A stretch of DNA of 6,690 bases. Origin: Planctomycetota bacterium (lineage in GTDB: Bacteria > Planctomycetota > Planctomycetia > Pirellulales > UBA1268). The stretch's first letter is position 1. Each line of letters begins with the position of its first letter. The stretch spans positions 1 to 6,690 of the forward strand of contig QWPO01000156.1 of assembly GCA_003669255.1 (NCBI GenBank), given 5' to 3'. Made by a program: the position numbers and the translations under genes. The notes under the pieces are model-generated. The model was not told the origin of the DNA, made no database searches, and saw only the letters and a list, made by a program, of their open reading frames with translations. This document shows, piece after piece, positions 5,324 to 6,690 of the stretch.

Positions 5324-5794
5324 ATGAGCGACGTTCCGCAGATCTTCAGCCAGTTTGACATCTCGGCCGGCACGGTCGCGGCCGGGAGCCAACAGCCCGT
5401 CACTGGCGACCTCACTGAAACGAACCGCCTGCTCCGCGACCTCGTGCTGGCGCAGCACAAGTCGAACGAACTGCTCGTCGAACTCGTCAACCAGGTGTCG
5501 CAGCAGCAGCGGCAGCGGATGGCGGAACTGAAGGCCTGGAAAGAGGCCAACCCGCAACTGGCCAAGGCCTGCCGCCAGGCCGCGGAGTCGCTCTCGAAGG
5601 TGCACACCGAGTTCCTGTCGGGTCTTGCCCAGGAGGCCGCCGACAACGCCGACGACTTCTCCGACAGCGAGTACGCGCTCGGAGAGTTCATCGATCGCTA
5701 CGGCCCCCGCCTCGCCCACTTCAATGGCGTGCTCCAACTCTTCGCTCAGCTCGGCGCACCGCTGCCGCAGCCCGAAACGCCTGCGGACGGCTGA
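5324..5794 (+). CDS. Small predicted coiled-coil protein of unknown function (156 aa)
   Basis: I do not recognise a family. The ATG at 5324 follows GGATGGGAGA; an in-frame ATG at 5303 would add only seven residues (M-P-Q-D-G-R-P). After a flexible start, residues about 29-90 have a helical, heptad-like pattern (L-L-R-D-L-V-L-A-Q, L-L-V-E-L-V-N-Q-V, Q-Q-Q-R-Q-R) typical of coiled coils, and the rest is also predicted mainly helical with acidic patches (A-D-N-A-D-D-F-S-D-S-E-Y). There is no signal peptide or membrane segment, so a cytosolic oligomer or adaptor is likely. It lies 59 bases before the AMP-binding gene on the same strand and may be co-transcribed with it; nothing else points to its role. 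Confidence 0.82.
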   Translation: MSDVPQIFSQFDISAGTVAAGSQQPVTGDLTETNRLLRDLVLAQHKSNELLVELVNQVSQQQRQRMAELKAWKEANPQLAKACRQAAESLSKVHTEFLSGLAQEAADNADDFSDSEYALGEFIDRYGPRLAHFNGVLQLFAQLGAPLPQPETPADG

Positions 5795-5808
5795 CCGTCT
5801 CAGACCAA

Positions 5809-5826
5809 CCGCGAGCTCCTTCGCGG
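5809..5826 (+). terminator. Intergenic hairpin between the coiled-coil and AMP-binding genes
   Basis: CCGCGA-GCTCCT-TCGCGG is a perfect 6-bp stem with a 6-base loop, 14 bases after the TGA. It is followed by C-rich sequence without a T-tract, so it is a possible attenuator or RNA-processing hairpin rather than a clear intrinsic terminator. Confidence 0.35.
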
Positions 5827-5853
5827 CCCCCGCCCTCCCCCAGGAATCCGTCC

Positions 5854-6690
5854 ATGTCAGGTGCCGCATCCGCGCAGGAAAAGCCCCCAGTGTTTGATGT
5901 CGCCAGCGACGAGGCGGTGAAGCAGGCCCGCGCGAACCTCGACGCCCAGACCGTCGAGATGATGGCGTGGCACTTCCACGACTCGACCGGCTGCCCGTTC
6001 TGGCTCGACTACGCGAAGAGCCTGCCGTTCAATCCGCTCACCGACGTGAAGTGCTTCGACGACCTCAAGAAGTTTCCGCCCTTCGAGGATGAATGGCTCC
6101 GGGGCGGCCCGGTCCGCCGCTGGGTGCCGAAGGGGCTCGCCGACCAGCCGATCTACGTCTTCGAGACGGGCGGGACGACGGGCGTGCCGAAGTCGCGGGT
6201 CAACTCGCGGGACTTCCGCACCGACTACGAGATGTTCAGCGACACGCTTCCCGAGAGGTATTTCCCGCACGGCGCCAACTGGCTGATGCTCGGCCCCTCG
6301 GGCCCGCGACGGCTGCGGCTCTCGATCGAGCATCTCGCCCAGCACCGCGGTGGCATCTGCTTCTGCGTCGATCTCGACCCCCGCTGGGTGATCAAGCTGA
6401 TCCAGAAGGGCTGGATGGAACACCTCGAGGCCTACAAGCAGCACTGCGTCGATCAGGCGATCACGGTTCTCGAGGCGGGCCACGACATCCGCTGCATGTT
6501 TACCACGCCAAAGCTCCTCGAGGCTCTGGCGATCGCGCTCGAGAAGAAGGGCACCACGATCGGCAAGGTGGGGATCACCGGCATCTTCTCGGGCGGCACG
6601 GAGTTCACGCCGCAGTGGACGCGGTTCGCAGTCGAGGAACTGCTCGACGGCGCCTACATGACGCCCACCTACGGCAACACGCTGATGGGC
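5854..6690 (+). CDS. AMP-binding (adenylate-forming) enzyme, PaaK/LuxE-like, 3' end cut by the window
   Basis: The frame is open from ATG 5854 (AGGAA at 5842-5846, 7 bases upstream) to the last base, giving 279 residues. Y-V-F-E-T-G-G-T-T-G-V-P-K-S-R (101-115) is the phosphate-binding core motif of the adenylate-forming superfamily. G-I-F-S-G-G-T-E (243-250) and P-T-Y-G-N-T (271-276) fit the later nucleotide-binding motifs, with Y-G-N-T in the place of the usual Y-G-x-T-E. These enzymes activate a carboxylic acid as acyl-AMP and pass it to CoA, a thiol or a reductase. The short region before the core motif (about 100 residues) and the G-G-T-T-G form are nearer to phenylacetate-CoA ligase/LuxE-like proteins than to long-chain acyl-CoA synthetases. 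The substrate is unknown. The C-terminal half, including the lid-domain lysine, lies outside the window. No signal peptide is present. Confidence 0.85.
   Translation, partial: MSGAASAQEKPPVFDVASDEAVKQARANLDAQTVEMMAWHFHDSTGCPFWLDYAKSLPFNPLTDVKCFDDLKKFPPFEDEWLRGGPVRRWVPKGLADQPIYVFETGGTTGVPKSRVNSRDFRTDYEMFSDTLPERYFPHGANWLMLGPSGPRRLRLSIEHLAQHRGGICFCVDLDPRWVIKLIQKGWMEHLEAYKQHCVDQAITVLEAGHDIRCMFTTPKLLEALAIALEKKGTTIGKVGITGIFSGGTEFTPQWTRFAVEELLDGAYMTPTYGNTLMG

Noticed and set aside
5857..6483. Minus-strand open frame (208 codons) opposite the AMP-binding gene
   Set aside because: The plus strand carries the T-G-G-T-T-G-V-P-K motif and a good ribosome site; the minus frame has neither motif nor start signal.
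1..6690. Genome-wide reassignment of TAG to an amino acid
   Set aside because: Only one in-frame TAG occurs in about 5.9 kb of coding sequence. With reassignment more would be expected, so local explanations are preferred although no gene here ends in TAG.

Overview
The window is GC-rich bacterial chromosomal DNA carrying six protein-coding loci. Planctomycete origin is an inference. It rests on the high GC content, the intergenic CACAGGTT-GAC-AACCTGTG palindromes followed by CTACG (a type I associate with planctomycete genomes), and two small uncharacterised proteins that look like lineage-restricted planctomycete families. There is no rRNA, tRNA, CRISPR array, transposase or integrase gene.

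Layout. Bases 1-110 form a perfect inverted repeat with 55-base arms and no loop, ending one base before the first ATG. Bases 111-1532 (+) encode a secreted two-domain zinc hydrolase: an N-terminal M14/AstE-like domain fused to a C-terminal VanX-type D-Ala-D-Ala dipeptidase (M15D). An in-frame TAG at 1146-1148 splits the gene exactly at the Tyr of the family motif D-G-Y-R-P. The frame after the stop is intact and keeps all the zinc ligands. A secreted staphylococcal-nuclease-like protein with a ComEA-type helix-hairpin-helix tail (1529-2425, +) follows with a 4-base GTGA overlap, so these two genes look like an exported scavenging or cell-wall operon.

Bases 2426-2770 are a non-coding gap between convergent genes. 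They hold three near-identical REP-like palindromes, two copies of a 19-base companion repeat and two diverged AGGAT-loop hairpins. On the minus strand, an uncharacterised 170-aa protein (5049-4537) lies 11 bases upstream of a 584-aa SNF2-family helicase/ATPase (4525-2771), forming a two-gene operon.

A divergent regulatory gap (5050-5323) contains a good sigma70-like promoter for a 156-aa predicted coiled-coil protein of unknown function (5324-5794, +). The last gene (5854 to the window end, +) is the N-terminal 279 codons of an AMP-binding, adenylate-forming enzyme of PaaK/LuxE-like type.

The observations most worth checking are the amber codon in an otherwise intact dipeptidase motif, the perfect palindrome at the edge (possibly an assembly artefact), and the repeat cluster. 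I see no convincing new defence or mobile system here.
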